A stretch of 64,000 bases of DNA from Hypericum androsaemum (taxonomy: Eukaryota > Streptophyta > Magnoliopsida > Malpighiales > Hypericaceae). Every line of letters begins with the position of its first letter. Positions within the stretch are counted from its first letter, which is position 1. Below are positions 13,980 through 26,423 of the stretch, piece after piece. The stretch lies in the NCBI GenBank assembly GCA_963995505.1, contig OZ023192.1, positions 7,919,001-7,983,000 on the forward strand, read 5' to 3'. The position numbers were made by a program, and so were the translations under genes. The notes below the pieces were generated by a model. The model was given only the letters and a program-made list of their open reading frames with translations. It searched no databases and was not told where the DNA came from.

Positions 13980-15170
13980 GTTGCAGTTGTAACATTGCCA
14001 GTAGTTGTTTTAGTTTTGTAGCCCCCCGTTAATTGCTATTTAGTGGCTAGAATTACATATTTTCCGTTATTATGAATTTATTTGTTGCTGCCCCCTCGAT
14101 TTATCGTTAGATTTGTTTTGTTTTTTCCAATGTCTGAAGCTCGGAATATTTTGATTAAGTTAGAATAATCGTTTGTTCTTTAGATCGGATAACATGATAT
14201 AGTTTTGCATAGCAAAAATTGGCAGAGTTGCTTTGACGTCCTAGGCCAGCAACATCCAGGTATTATACACCACTAAGCAATAACTCCCAACAACGGCCCG
14301 GGGGAAGATGAAGGAGCAATGGCATTTGGAGATGAAGGAGCCTAAGATTGTGAGTAAGGTGAGGTGATGTCAGGTTATTTTGTTTTAAATAGAAAAAAAA
14401 TAGACGGAGGAAAAGGGAGTTAAGATAACTATGAATGATCAAAACTTCTAAAATACTTTTTCGGTCCATATATGCACAAAGAATTAAGAAGGATATCATT
14501 TTGAATGACATGAGGTGGAATATAGGAGGTAACCAATTAGACAAACGTCTGCGCTTTTCATCCGGTCATCTTGTGGCGCATCTTCTCCAAGGCTTAGTGA
14601 AAGGACTGACGATGACTTCTTCAACTCACGTTTTCTCATTTGGCCAATTCTAGGATTCATGTTGATGCATTTTATATTATTTCCAATTGGACGATGTCTT
14701 AATCCAGTTATCAGAAGATTTAAAATGAATCCACTTTTTTTTTTCACTGGCGATTTGAAAAACTTCATGGACATGCAGAAGATAAATGCTATCTCCACTA
14801 CGATCAAGGCATAATTTTTACTTGTTCAACTAACAATTATGTGGTAAATGCGAGGAATATCCATCATGTCACTCAATGACTATAGCGTAGTCGACATTTA
14901 GGAAACCATGACTTATGATTTAGGAAACTCGTTGTTCCAAGCTATTGCAAAAGGAACCAAATAAATGGCGTAGTAGGTTTGCTTGGTTGGTCAAGGCCAT
15001 GCAGATGAGGATGAAGACGTCAGTAAACATATGGATACCAACAAACACTTGGATCAACGGGCGAGAATGTTGTTCTAGTTTAACCAAGATTTTTTGAGTT
15101 CGAGTCCATTAGAATATAACAGTGTTAAAAACTTATTGGGAGAGCTTTGCCACATTTTAAGGTCCTATTC
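13980..15170. other. NDX 3' flank and intergenic DNA, nothing recognised
   Basis: The first few hundred bases after the NDX stop are T-rich and probably hold its 3' UTR, but no single polyadenylation signal stands out. The remainder has only short open frames without recognisable motifs. Confidence 0.4.
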
Positions 15171-15179
15171 GACTCGAAC

Positions 15180-15760
15180 CTAGATCAGTGGATCCAGTGG
15201 ACCGGATATCAGATGATATAAAAAAATATGGTTGTAAAAGGTTATGGGGATAGAGGATCCCCTTTCAGATGCATTTGGTTGGAGAGACATCCTCTGACTT
15301 CCTTGATTTCTTAGGAGTCTCATGGATGGGATCGAGACACATGTCATATTATCCTGCCCACAAAGCGCTCGAGTAGTTCTGCCGATACTAAGGTCTCTTG
15401 TAAGAATTCTCAACTAACTGTGTCACAAGCCTTCTCTAAGTCAAGCTCATCCAATCTAACATGTCTCTCATGTCATAGAATGAATAGTATGCCTCAACTA
15501 CAATAATGTTTGCCATATACCATCCTGGGATAAAGCTAGAATGTACGAGGTTAATAATGGAACCCAAGAGAGCTTTCATCCTAGCCATCATTGTCTTAGT
15601 AATGATCTTATTTAAAATACTAAATAGACTGATGGCTTGGAAGTGTGCAAAAGTCTTTGGTGGCAAGATTTTTGGTATCAATGTAATGAGAGTAGTGGTG
15701 CGATGACGTGGTAGTGTCTAGTCCAGAAAAATTACATAACCTGAGAACACATCGAGTCAC
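15180..15760 (-). pseudogene. LINE (L1-type non-LTR) reverse-transcriptase remnant
   Basis: The reverse strand translates to ordered pieces of a plant L1-type reverse transcriptase. TLIPKILPPKTFAHF, then ISLFSILNKIITK, occupy the place of the usual FRPISLCN block. These are followed by SSFIPGWYMANII, then LDLEKACDTVS (the catalytic A-motif region) and, near 15265, KGDPLSP. Several frame changes and stops separate the pieces, for example between DMLDWMSLT and LDLEKACDT near 15435. Only the fingers and palm region remains; no endonuclease, RNase H or target duplication was seen. It is unrelated in position to the larger LINE at 40096 and is in the opposite orientation. Confidence 0.75.
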
Positions 15761-15902
15761 CTACAATACTCTAATACATCTAAAAGAAAACTATCTATAT
15801 GTCGACCAGGAGCCTAATATGGCGACATGTGGAACGAATTGTCTCTCACATTGCCTGCACTAACATGGCCACATATATGGGAAAATTACTCTCGTGAAAA
15901 TA

Positions 15903-16667
15903 TCGAATAGCATAAAAGATAGAGATAGAGAAAGCTTAGTCGTTCGAGCAAGCCTCGCCAATCTCCTCCACATAGCTACCCAAAATCGTGACTTTATTAA
16001 TGATCAAAAGTAGTCTCAATGTCTGGAATAATGTCTCCCATCCCCCTAAAACCTATGAGGTAATGGCCTATATATAGCCAAGCATCTAACTAAAGAATAG
16101 GAAAATTTTAGAGGAGTTTAACCTAAACAAGAAGTCGTATGGCCCATCACAAGAGGCCTAGAATAAGGAAAATAACTAAAACATAATGTTGTAGAGTCAA
16201 AACAGGGGCCCAAAGTCGTAGCAAACCAAAACGGGGCAAAATTTTGACTAAAAAAGAAGTCTGAATTTTCTGGATTCAGGGGACCTGGCGGGCTCTATAA
16301 GGCCGGCGAGTACCAGGTCAGATTTTTGTAACTCAATTGGCCCCTTCTAAGTATTTGGAGCTCGACTATAAAAGATAAAATGTAGATCTCTCTTCCAGCT
16401 TTCCAACGATATCTCATTTGTTATAATCCGATGATCGAGCTGAAAGTTGTGACTTTTACAATATGGTCACTCAAAATTACACCTTCAACAGCCTCCAATG
16501 AGCTTCACTTCCTATCACAAGACAAGACAAAGGGTAGAAGTCTACTCCATGACACAAATACATGAAAATAACATGAGACTCAATATAACTAGATGAAAAC
16601 AACCAAAAACACGACTAAACACAAGCAAAACACATAATAAATAGGTGAATATTTTACACACTCATCA
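15903..16667 (-). repeat. 3' LTR of the gypsy-type element (outer part missing)
   Basis: Matches 21544-22347 with mismatches and indels, starting from the block CGAATAGCATAAAAGATAG and ending ACACACTCATCA. The right-hand LTR probably extends to 20832, so this copy appears to lack roughly 700 bp at its outer (left) end. It also lacks a segment around 21985-22040 that is present in the other LTR. Confidence 0.8.
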
Positions 16668-18464
16668 CACCCCCACACTTATTCCCTTGCTTGTCCTCAA
16701 GTAAGGAGCATCAGACACACCTCAAAATCTCAAAATTTTATTAAAAGACCACCCCATAACCTAGTAGTTCACTATCTAAGCATAAGGAATAAGAATGTGT
16801 AGACACCGCATCCTTGATAGTTTAACCCAGTTTTTGCACTAAGTAGATTACACTAGAAGGTTGACCACTCAGAGGTTCAGAAATTTAAGCTCACATATAT
16901 GAGTAGTCAACTACCCATCACTCCCGTACACGTCCGGGGTCTCAAAGCTTCATACATCTCACTCGGTGGTGCCTCGATAAATGCAAGGCTCATGATCAAG
17001 GAGACTTTTCATTAGGTTGTAATGGGGTTAAAGTCAGGTGAGGATAATATATGTGGAAAGTAGCTAAACCACCCAGCCGAGGAACTCACAAAAATATTCT
17101 AGCTCTCATCTATTCTAAACACCTCATGCTATATCTAATATACACTCATCCCAATATTACACTCAATCCTATTGACCACATAGCTAGAACCATGCCTTTT
17201 ATTCACTTTCCAATCACTTCCCCGTTTTACAACACTTGTTCCTTTTCCACCTTTCCCATTCCCTTCTCATCACTTTCTTTTGTCTTTTTTTTCACATTTC
17301 ATGCTTTTTTCTTTCCTTTTTTTACAACTTTCTTCAATCACATCCATACATATCTAAGGCAGTAGGTCTCGGCTTCTTTGTTAGCCTCAATTCTACCAGT
17401 TTCTCCCATTGTTCATTCCCGAGCTAATCTACCAAGTGAACCCTTACAATTATACCCCAAAGATTAAGACCTAATGCATCCTCGGACCAAAGTGATCAAA
17501 AGTGGGAAAGATTGTGGATATAAGGCTTACATTGGCTTAAATATAGTATTTCAAAGAAACAGACTCAAGCTCAATGGGTTTAAACAAAGGATATAAAGGA
17601 TTTTTGGCTAAGGCGCTAGGCTTCAAAATCAAAGATGGCCCCCGTCCTCTCACTTACACCCACACTACCAAAGCGGTACTAAGTGATGGCATGAAACCTG
17701 ATGACCGGAGCGATGTAGGTACCTCATGCTATGCGAAGACGGTTGTCTCCTCCTTCGGCTCTAAAATCTCACAAGGTCACTCATCAATACCGCTAGTATA
17801 ATCTACCAAGTGCAACTATTAACTTAAATAACCAAGGGTGTTGTTCCTACACATTCCTACTCATCGTACACGGGCTTGATTCCTAACAAGGTATGGGGTT
17901 TACCTTCTAACAAAAGTTCAAAATTCGAGGGAGAGGTTCATCATCTGCTTTTGACTCCATTTCAATCACAAACACAAACAAACAAACTCCTAACTCAGAC
18001 TTAGACTCGATCACATATGCCAGCAGAAACAAAAATGCACGTTGACCTCCCCTCACTTATTGAACACATTGTCCTTAATGTAGGGGCAATACACCAACAA
18101 ACATAAAAAGATGCTAACAGGAACATCACAAGGCACACAAACAAGAACATAAATAGACTTATAACAGAAATGAAAAGAGGAGAGGACTGGTACTACCCTG
18201 TCAATCTAGAGAAGGAGGCGGTGGGGAAGGTTGGTGGTGTTTTGCTTTAACTACCTTTGATGCGCAATAATATTTGTGTATGGACTGACGAGCTCTGTTG
18301 AAACCTAGTTTTCTCTTTTCTAGACCTCCTGCTAAGACCAGTAAATAATGATACTAAAGCAAATGCAAAAATAAAAAAATTAAATACTAAACATGCTAAT
18401 TTATAGTCGTTAGCTTGACTTTGTTACTCCCTTTGGCACTACAGTGGATGGAGGTGCCTATCGA
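16668..18464 (-). other. Gypsy-element interior between protease and 3' LTR, non-coding
   Basis: Lies where polymerase and integrase would be expected. Only short open frames occur, plus a pyrimidine-rich run on the plus strand at about 17225-17340. No RT motif (YxDD) or integrase signature was seen on the reverse strand. The polypurine tract (reverse strand) abuts the LTR at 16668-16680. Confidence 0.5.
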
Positions 18465-19200
18465 TTACTTAGAACTCTTTTCATCTGGGCCTATGTAGAG
18501 AAGTAGCTTGTCATTGTGAACATCCACCATTGCATGACAAGTATTAAGGAATGCACGTCCCAGAATCAGTGGGTAACTTTCATTGGTAGCATAGTCCAGC
18601 ACCACAAAATCTACGGGTATGGGAGACTTGTCGACTATGATTATCACATCCTCCATGATTCCAAGGAATTTTTTCATAGTTTGATCAACCAGCTGAAGCC
18701 TGAAAGGTGTAGGTTTGACATCCCCTAAGTTGAGTTTCGTGAAAGTAGCCAAAGGCATAAGATTAATATTGGCACCCAAATCATATAAGCAATGTGGAAA
18801 CTGAACACCGTCAATAGTGTAAGGAATCGTGAAACTCCTTGGATCTTTTAGCTTTGGCGGTATGTCATTTTCTACCAAAGAGATCGTCTTGCCATCATTC
18901 TGCCTCTTCTTCCTTGCAATAATTTCTTTCAGAAACTAAGCATATTGTGGCCTTTTATCTAACATCTCTAAGAAAGAGACATGGCTTTGAATGTCCTCCA
19001 TTGTTTCTATGAATCCAAGGGCTTTTTCATCGATTACTGCTTCTTTTTTGACTTGTTGAGGTGATGGTGGAGGAATATAAGAATCCTCTTTTTCACTGAT
19101 ATAGGCTGGCGGCTCCTTCTTTTTAGTAACTACCTCCTCCTCTATGGCTAGCTTGATCAGTTCGGCACATTCTTTTGAAGTAGATTTGTTCTGAAGTGGT
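18465..19200 (-). pseudogene. Retrotransposon aspartic protease region (gypsy type)
   Basis: Reverse-strand reading: RPQYA, FLKEIIARKKR, LPPKLKDPRSFTIPY, then CLYDLGANINLMP, where D-L-G-A sits at the place of the protease catalytic Asp, and PLILGRAFLNT near the end. This order is typical of Athila/Tat-like gypsy polyproteins, in which the protease follows gag. The open part from 18878 to 18465 ends in a stop with no polymerase behind it. An in-frame stop lies upstream near 18939, so the region is not one uninterrupted frame. Confidence 0.85.
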
Positions 19201-19208
19201 GGCTTTTT

Positions 19209-20718
19209 CTAGAGTCTTTGAGAGAATGAAGGTGGAGGGACATACGGTGGTGGAGGAATATACGGTTCACCGTCCTCATCCACACTACTCAATATGATGG
19301 TCATCACTTGTCCTCGCAAGTTCGACTTTGTGCTACTAGGTAAAGAACCTATTTGCCTTTGAGTGTTTGCTGCAGCCAAATTTCCAAGTTTGATCTCCAT
19401 CTTCTTGAGTTGCGTGGCCTGCCCCTTTAGGTATGTCTCAAACTCTTGTTGACGCACCTCACAATGATCCATTCACTGCACAGTTATACTTTGTAGTTGG
19501 ATGGATTGTTGGACCACTCCCACCAATTGGTCAATCTTAGAAAAGACGTTGACTTAGTCTCTCACTAGTTGATCGATCTTCTCACCCATTACTTTGACTT
19601 GATCCCTCAAATATGGCTGCTTGGGTTCTTGCTAGTTACCAGTGTTGTTTGCCTGCTGGCCAAATTAAGAGAAATTTGGCTGAGCAGTGGTTTGCTTTGA
19701 GTAACCCATACCTGGTGGTTGTCTATCAGCAACTACCTAAAGTTCTTCCATCATTGGACAGTCCACAGTGACATGATCATCTTCTTTGTATAAGTTACAC
19801 GTGTTTTGTACTCTAACGGCTTTAGCCTTACTATTGGTTAGCTCCTCGACCTTTTTCGTAAGCGCCGTTATTATAGCTTCTAGCTTAGAATTTCCTTACG
19901 GTCGCTTGAGGCACTCGGTTGGCCACATACCATTGATTTCTGCCATCTCTTTCATCAACCGAGCAGCTTCATTAGTAGTCTTCCTCAAAAATACCCCTTG
20001 AGATGATGCATCTATATGATCACGGGATGGGCCATCCAACCCATTGTAGAAGATCTTCATGAGGTTTTTTTGAGTTATGCCATATCAAGGAAGGAACTTT
20101 GGAGATTTGTGAACCGTTCCCAAGCCTCATAGATGCTTTCCCCCTCACCTTGTGTAAAGGTGTTTATGTCCCGCAAGAGTTTGACTGACTTGGCCATCGA
20201 GAAAAACTTTCAAAGAAAAGCATGGGCCAGATCATTCCAACTCTGAATTAGCTCTCCCTTCAACTTATTATACCAAATACGAGCTCAGTCCTTCAAGAAA
20301 AAGTGGAAGAGACGCAGTTTCAAAACATCATCATTGACCCCTTAGAACTTCATGATATTACAGATGTCCTCAAACCGAGAGAGATGGTCTTGAGGATCTT
20401 TGCTTGGAGAGCCACCGAATTGGATCGAGGTTTGCAGTATTCTGACAACTGCTGCTAGGACCTGGAAAGAGTTGGGACCTACAGGTGGTTATAGTAAACC
20501 ATTAGGATTCCCATTCCATGTAGGAACGGACGATTCCAGCAGTGTCCTTCTTTGTGCGCATCCCCTGCAGCTTGGAGTGCTTTGTCTTCCTGATTGTGTG
20601 CCATCGATCTTGCTTGGTCCTTCTTTTCATACCTAATTACCATTTTGAGTACTCTGATGTCAACCTCAAGCATAGTATTTGTGTCAAGGTCTAGTCCTTC
20701 GCTCCGGGTTCTTAGCAT
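19209..20718 (-). pseudogene. Retrotransposon gag, broken
   Basis: Around 20050-20350 the reverse strand encodes a recognisable retrotransposon gag core: ARIWYNKLKGELIQSW, AHAFL, FFSMAKSVKLLRDI and GEGESIYEAWERF. The pieces are spread over different frames with several stops. A proline-rich linker (YIPPPPYVPPPSF) at 19210-19260 leads toward the protease. Gag would form the capsid of the virus-like particle. This copy cannot make an intact one. Confidence 0.8.
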
Positions 20719-20831
20719 GCACTAGAGAATCCTGAAAAAGAAAGCACACAAAATCAGCAAGTTTGCTACACAAAATAATTGCTTTTGATTTTATGTCCTA
20801 AAATCTCAGTTCCATGTCGACAGCGCCAATT

Positions 20832-22347
20832 TGATCTACGAGAAATTGAAAATAATTAAACACACAATCAAATAGTATAGTGAATAAGTAAGGTTCGTAA
20901 CTGAGGGTTGGAACATGAAATCTAGACAATCAATTATTTGTAGCTTGGTAACCAAAATTGTAAGAGAGTAAACAAGTTGTACAAAAATAAACAAAATTAG
21001 GGAATTTAAATAAAAGAGTTGTGATTCGATGGAGATAAATGAGCACGATACCCTTATGGACTACCTATCTATGTCGAGACTATAGTTTTTCTGAAGCTCT
21101 AACTAGTACCCGGAGTGTTCTACTACATCACCCTAACGCTTTCGCTCATTAGAATGATAAAACTAAGCTAGAGTAGTTCACGATTACTAACCAACACTTT
21201 CGCTCATTAATTAGACCGAGAACCAAACTAAACTTAATTATGAAGTTAACGCCTAGCAGGTTATCCCTTAGTATCAAGATTCCTCATTAATACCTTAAGA
21301 CATGCCAATTGACTCTTCTGTTAATTCTAATACCTTTCAGTCCATTATCATCAACTAACATCATAATCTAAGTGATCAAGTTAGATTAAGCATTACGATC
21401 ATCAATTGACAACTACTACGAAAGATAATCAAACCATAGTCCAATATAGACAAGTAATCACATAATTAGGACATCACATTCACAAGAGAACTACTCACTA
21501 AACATAATCATAAAGTACATGATATTAATGGAAGACATAATAACGAATAGCATAAAAGATAGAGATAGAGAAAGCTTAGTCATTCGAGCAAGCCTCGCCA
21601 ATCTCCTCCACAAAGCTACCCAAAATCGTGACTTTATTAATGATCAAAAGTAGTCTCAATGTCTGAAATAATGTCTCTCATCCCCCTAAAATCTAAGAGG
21701 TAATGGCCTATATATAGCCAATCATCTAACTAAAGAATAGGAAAAACTTAGAAGAGTTTAACCTAAACAAGAAGTCTTATGGCCCATCAGAAGAGGCCTA
21801 GAATAAGAGAAATAACTAAAACATAATATTGTAGATTCAAAACAGAGGCCCAAAGTCGTAGCAAACCAAAATGGGGAAAAATTCTATCTAAAAAGGAAGT
21901 CTGAATTTTCTAGATTCAGGGGACCTGGCGGGCGCCAGGTTAGATTTATGTAACTCAATTGGCGCCCTCCAAGTATTTGGCGTTCGCCGGGTTGTATCTT
22001 TGTATTTTCTAATTTTGACCCCCTTCTGCTCCGAATTTGACCTCGACTATAAAGATAAAATGTAGATCTCTCTTTCAGCTTTCCAAAGATATCTCATTTG
22101 TTGTAACATGATGCTTGAGCTGAAAGTTGTGGCTTTTGCAATATGATAACTCGAAATCACCCATTCAACTGCCTCCAATGAGCTTCACTTCCTATCACAA
22201 AATAAGACAAAGGGTAGAAGTCCACTCCATAACACAAATACATGAAAATAACATTGAGACGGAACATAACTAGATAAAAATAACTAAAAATACGACTAAA
22301 CACAACCGAAACACATAACGAATAGGTGAATGTTTACACACTCATCA
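20832..22347 (-). repeat. 5' LTR of the gypsy-type element
   Basis: On the reverse strand it starts TGATGAGTGTGTAAA at 22347. It is proposed to end in AGATCA at 20832, where the primer-site-like AATTGGCGCTGTCGAC begins. Only the 21544-22347 part has a counterpart in the left LTR. The boundary at 20832 is therefore inferred from the TG...CA rule and the primer-site position. Confidence 0.65.
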
Positions 22348-22439
22348 GTCTTCGAACTAGTCTCGGCAGTCAAGGAGTTAGAAATTCTGCCCAAGAATGA
22401 TCACTCTATTGTTCGATATATACTTGTTTATAATTTGAA

Positions 22440-23375
22440 TTATGTTAATCTAACATAACACGATTCAATATAGAAGATTAGAGCACTTTGTGTCTTTGTC
22501 AATAGGTTTATATGGATTAAGAAGTCTTCAATTAAAAGGTCAATTCACCTAGCATTGAAAGGAGAAGTGGTAGCCATGGAAGCCAAGAAACCTTTACTCA
22601 CCAATGGCTACAATCTGAGTTAAAAATGAAAGAAAAGAGCTTTTGAATGATTGCTTGGCGGGCAAGTTCAAAGTCATTAAAGAAGGAGCCAAGATCCTAT
22701 AAACAGATGTTGAAGACCAAGAAAAAAAGTAACTTTTTGGTGATAAAAAATTCAACAATACAAAATCAAGTAAAGAGCTGAATTCAATCCATTCAAAAGA
22801 GAGCTGAGATCTCCGTAGTATAAGACAAAGAGCGCTCATCGAAATTATTATCTTAGAATACTTACTCAATTTCTGTGTGAATTTTAGCTGAGTATATTTG
22901 TGAAAGCAATAATTGAAAGGTCTCTAGATTGTCTTGAAATCAAAAATTGGTGGCTAGCCGATGTCCGTTAAAGCTAGTAGTAGTAAGGTTTCAAATTAGG
23001 CAAGAAAACTTGAGGTGTACTCTTGTTATTTTTATTCAGAGCAATAAAAAGGCGAGAAGACGATTGAAGAGTGGACGTAGGCTCAAGTGTACGTAGGCTC
23101 AGACGGAAGGTTTTACGTAGATATTTTTGACATCTTCTCTAACCTCTCTCCCCTCCCTTCTTCCTTCGCAAATCAAGTTCAACACATAAGAAACGTTGAG
23201 CTGCTCCCACCTTTTCCTCCTCGTATTATTTTTAAAATTTCCCATTATATTCTGATTTTTAATTTTTCCTTAAAACCCTAGCTTAAACCGTTTCCTCCAA
23301 AAACCTCATCTTAAAATTTAAAGTCGTACGTATAGGTAACGACGATATATATACTGGAGGCATATACTCTAACAA
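22440..23375 (+). repeat. Probable Ty1/copia-type LTR remnant
   Basis: The string GAGTGGACGTAGGCTC (about 23069-23084), preceded by an AATAAA-like run in GAGCAATAAAAAGG, is typical of the R-U5 part of many plant copia LTRs. The block ends ATACTCTAACA near 23374, a plausible LTR end, and TGTTAATCTAACAT near 22443 could be the start. No coding part or partner LTR is visible, so it may be a solo or truncated LTR. Confidence 0.4.
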
Positions 23376-23452
23376 CAAGGAGTTGATAATTTTAAGAAAA
23401 TTCGAGGTTCAAACTTTGGAATGGTATAAAAATTTTACCTTTGTTCATTATA

Positions 23453-25004
23453 CTCTTGTTACTGCTTCTGTTTCATAGGGACAATGAAACACTAATTATA
23501 AATCAACTAATTAGAGATTATAATTTTCAAGTAGTGTGCCACTGTTCGCCAGGTGATATACAAGCATTCCACGTGCCACTGATCGCCAAATGGTGTCAGT
23601 GTTTGCAACAGCATGCTTTATGTATCTACTTTATTTGGGTTTTTGCACAAAATGGTGCTACAGTACAATTTTTTTACCATTTTGGTATTACTATTAAAAA
23701 AATTTTATATATGGTGTTCTCTCTTCTTAGATCGAAATTTTTTTTCAACCTGGGACTAAAATCGAAAAAAAATTTTGACTTTCATTATCGAAGAAATCTT
23801 TTCAACTCGGGACCAAAATTGAAAATATTATTCGACCTGGGACCATTATTGTACTGCAGCAGATAATAAAAGAGTACTGTAGCACCATTTTTCACCCACC
23901 ACAAAATTTATGGGAACCCACAAAAAAATTCAAAAAATCTAAAAAGTGTTAAAGTGAGGGAAAGTTTTTCAAAAATAGAAGAAGAATCTATCACCCATTT
24001 TTCGAGTTTTTTAGATTTTTTATTATTTTAACAAAAATAATGGTGCTACAGTACGAAAATTTTTAAATATAGAAGAAGAATCTAAGACCCATTTTTCAAG
24101 TTTTAGATTTTTCATTATTTTAACAAAAATAATGGTGCTACAGTATACTTCTATTATCTTTGTTAGTTTTTTCCATTTTCGGTAATGGTGCTACAGTACA
24201 CTTTCACTATCTGGGACCCATTTTTCAAAAATTTAATGCAAATTTGATCCCAGGTTGAAATTTTTTTTCGACCTGGGACCAAAATCGAAAAGATACCTTC
24301 GACCACAGAAGTCAAAATATTTTTTCGATTTTGGTCCCAAGTCAAAAAAAATTCGATCTGAGGACCCGAGTTCGAAAAAAATTTTTGATCTTGAAAACGG
24401 ACACCATTCTCGGAATATTTTCAACAGTAACACCATTTTGGTAATAAACTTGTACTGTAGCACCGTATTAGGCAAGAACCCCCTTTATTTCAAGATCGAA
24501 GGCAAGACGTTCAATGGATATACGTAAACAAATGGATGCATGCCTTGGGGTTACTTGCAAGTATGAACTTTCGAGTGTCGCATATTTACAGGGAAGGAAA
24601 TTATGTAGTGGGAAGGAAATTCTGTAGTGGATGCTCTTGTTATTGCTTCTGTTTCATAAGGACAATGAAATACTAATTATAAATCAACTAATTAGAGATT
24701 CTAATTTTCACGTAGTGAGCGAAAGTTTTTCAAGTGGTATGCCAATATTTTCAAGTGGTGTGCCACTGTTCCCCAAAGGGGTGTCAGTGTTTGCCAAATA
24801 GTGTGCAAGCATTCTGTGTGCCAATGTTCGCCAAATAGTATCCCAGTGTTCACCAAATAGTGTGTTTGTGTTTGCAACATCATGCTTTGCATGGCCACTT
24901 TATTTCAGGATTAACAAATGATTGCATGCCTTGGGGTTACTTACAGGTATGGACTTTCGAGTGTCGCATATTTGCAGGGAAGAAAATTCGACAGTGGATG
25001 CTCT
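23453..25004. repeat. Tandem duplication, first copy interrupted by a foldback element
   Basis: Copy A runs from 23453 to about 24632 and copy B from 24633 to about 25004. They share a block starting CTCTTGTTA(C/T)TGCTTCTG, followed by AAATCAACTAATTAGAGATT and GTGTGCCACTGTTC, and later GCATGCCTTGGGGTTACTT and TTTCGAGTGTCGCATATTT. Copy A holds an 846-bp inverted-repeat element at 23637-24482 that copy B lacks. Copy B has extra short internal repeats around GCCAAATAGTGT. Confidence 0.8.
23637..24482. mobile_element. Foldback (MITE-like) element with 8-bp target duplication
   Basis: Ends are inverted: GGGTTTTTGCACAAAATGG at the left, and GGGGTTCTTGCCTAATACGG on the reverse strand at the right, followed on both sides by GTGCTACAGTACAA. 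The interior is built of further inverted modules such as GACCTGGGACCAAAATCGA. CTTTATTT flanks both ends (23629-23636 and 24483-24490). The paralogous site without the element, in the neighbouring tandem copy near 24900, has a single CTTTATTT. No coding capacity. An 8-bp duplication suggests hAT, while a 9-bp one with one mismatch would suggest a Mutator-like origin. Confidence 0.85.
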
Positions 25005-26098
25005 TTAGAAATCCTCAGAGGAGTGCGTAGTTGGGCGTGATTTTATCCTATCACTGGTTAGCCCATAGATTTTATAGTGATAATTTTTTTTACAGTAGCC
25101 GGCGACTGCAACCTTGCATGACTTGGTGTAAGGGAGTGGTCTGGGCAGTCACTATGGCTGCTCAGATATGTAGTTGTAGTTTTTGTTTTCTATAGGATGT
25201 AAGTTACTCTCGACTACCCGTTTATGGTATAGTTTGAGTATGGAGGTCCCGCCTGGAATGTGGATGTAATGATACATTAAATTTTCTTTTCTTGTCATTA
25301 ATACATATCGTTATTTAAAAAAGTACAAATTTACAAAATTACCTTTATGTAATTTATGATAATAAAAATTTGTCATGTAAAGCGCGATGCATTTTGTGTA
25401 CTTGGTTTGGTGATGCTGGCATTACTCAACACTCAATAGAGGACAGTTTAGTTTAGGGATGATTGAAATACCCTTAAAGGGCTCTACCCTTCCCCGTGGG
25501 TCTAAAATATGTTGACTTTGACTGGGTCTAGGATAGGGCATAAGTATGAATTCATTTTTAAAGATGGTGTCTAGGGTATGTATGAATCCTATGAATTCCT
25601 ACCGTAACCTACCATACCCTTACTCTTTTACCATACTTTGAACCCTACTATTACTAGACTCATGTATCTTTATTTTTTTACTTATAAATTGTAATAGAGT
25701 TATCAAATATTCTGGAATACGCTTCATGATATTAACTCCAAAATCGAGTTACATATAATTCTAATCTTCATATATTGATAATAATTTATTTTAATTTATA
25801 TATATTGTATAATTAAAATTTTATGTTTAAAAATTATATAAAATATTTGACATTTAATTCAATGGTCGGACTATGCAGACCAAGAGTAGAATATAAATTC
25901 AACTTTTGAAACTAATGTGCGAATATATCTACTAATACCTTACCATATCCTACCATGATGATCCCTAATTTGGTTTCTTTAATTTTGATATTTGGTTTCC
26001 TTAACAGGTTGTAAATAAGAGACCAAAAGACATTCCATCCGCCGACTTCATAATTCCCGCACCTCTCTCTCTCTCACATTATCTCTTCTTCCCTTCCC
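25005..26098. other. Intergenic DNA upstream of the SnRK2 gene
   Basis: No coding sequence recognised. The block at about 25090-25300 (GCCGGCGACTGCAACCTTG and following) vaguely resembles the 3' end of plant LINEs but could not be confirmed. The last part presumably includes promoter sequence of the SnRK2 gene. Confidence 0.35.
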
Positions 26099-26105
26099 TA
26101 TAAAA
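26099..26105 (+). promoter_or_regulatory. TATA box candidate for the SnRK2 gene
   Basis: TATAAAA lies about 325 bp before the start codon. It is followed by a leader with repeated CTAGA units (26129-26152) and two CT-dinucleotide runs (26173-26190 and 26308-26336). CT-rich leaders are common in plant genes. Whether the runs affect expression here is unknown. Confidence 0.5.
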
Positions 26106-26304
26106 ACTGACACCAAACCAAAAGCGCACTAGACTAGACTAGACTAGACTAGAGTAGTAGTAGTCCCTTGTGTCTCTCTCTCTCTCTCTCAGATCAGTGC
26201 TTCTTCTTTCTTATTATTAAATTTAACTTCTAAGTGCTTTCCGTGGGCAACACAGATCAGATTCCACCCTTTATCTAATCTCTCCTATTTACCCTTGAAC
26301 AAGA

Positions 26305-26340
<36 letters not shown>

Positions 26341-26423
26341 AGAAGAAGGCTTCTCTCCTCTTCCGAAAAGGGAAAGAAGAAGAAGAAAGGAAGTTGCTTT
26401 GGGTGGGGGTGGGTGGGGGGAAG

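Larger units (their letters stand above)
15903..22347 (-). mobile_element. Ty3/gypsy-type LTR element with gag and protease only, reverse orientation
   Basis: Two long direct repeats (20832-22347 and 15903-16667) bracket an interior that reads on the reverse strand. The LTR begins TGATGAGTGTGTAAA. A purine-rich tract (GTGTGGGGGTG on the reverse strand, 16668-16680) sits directly before the 3' LTR. A primer-site-like sequence (AATTGGCGCTGTCGAC, reverse strand) directly follows the 5' LTR. The interior holds a broken gag and an aspartic protease of the Athila/Tat-like gypsy sort. No reverse transcriptase, RNase H or integrase motif was found between the protease and the 3' LTR (about 1.8 kb), so the element could move only with help from another. 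The LTRs differ by many substitutions and indels, so it is not recent. Confidence 0.85.

Noticed and set aside
22594..22869. 91-codon reverse-strand frame
   Set aside because: Lies within the probable copia LTR remnant; no domain and no neighbours to support it.
23441..24527. Open frames in the foldback element (up to 141 codons)
   Set aside because: They follow the inverted A/T-rich modules, are mirrored on both strands and have no recognisable domain.
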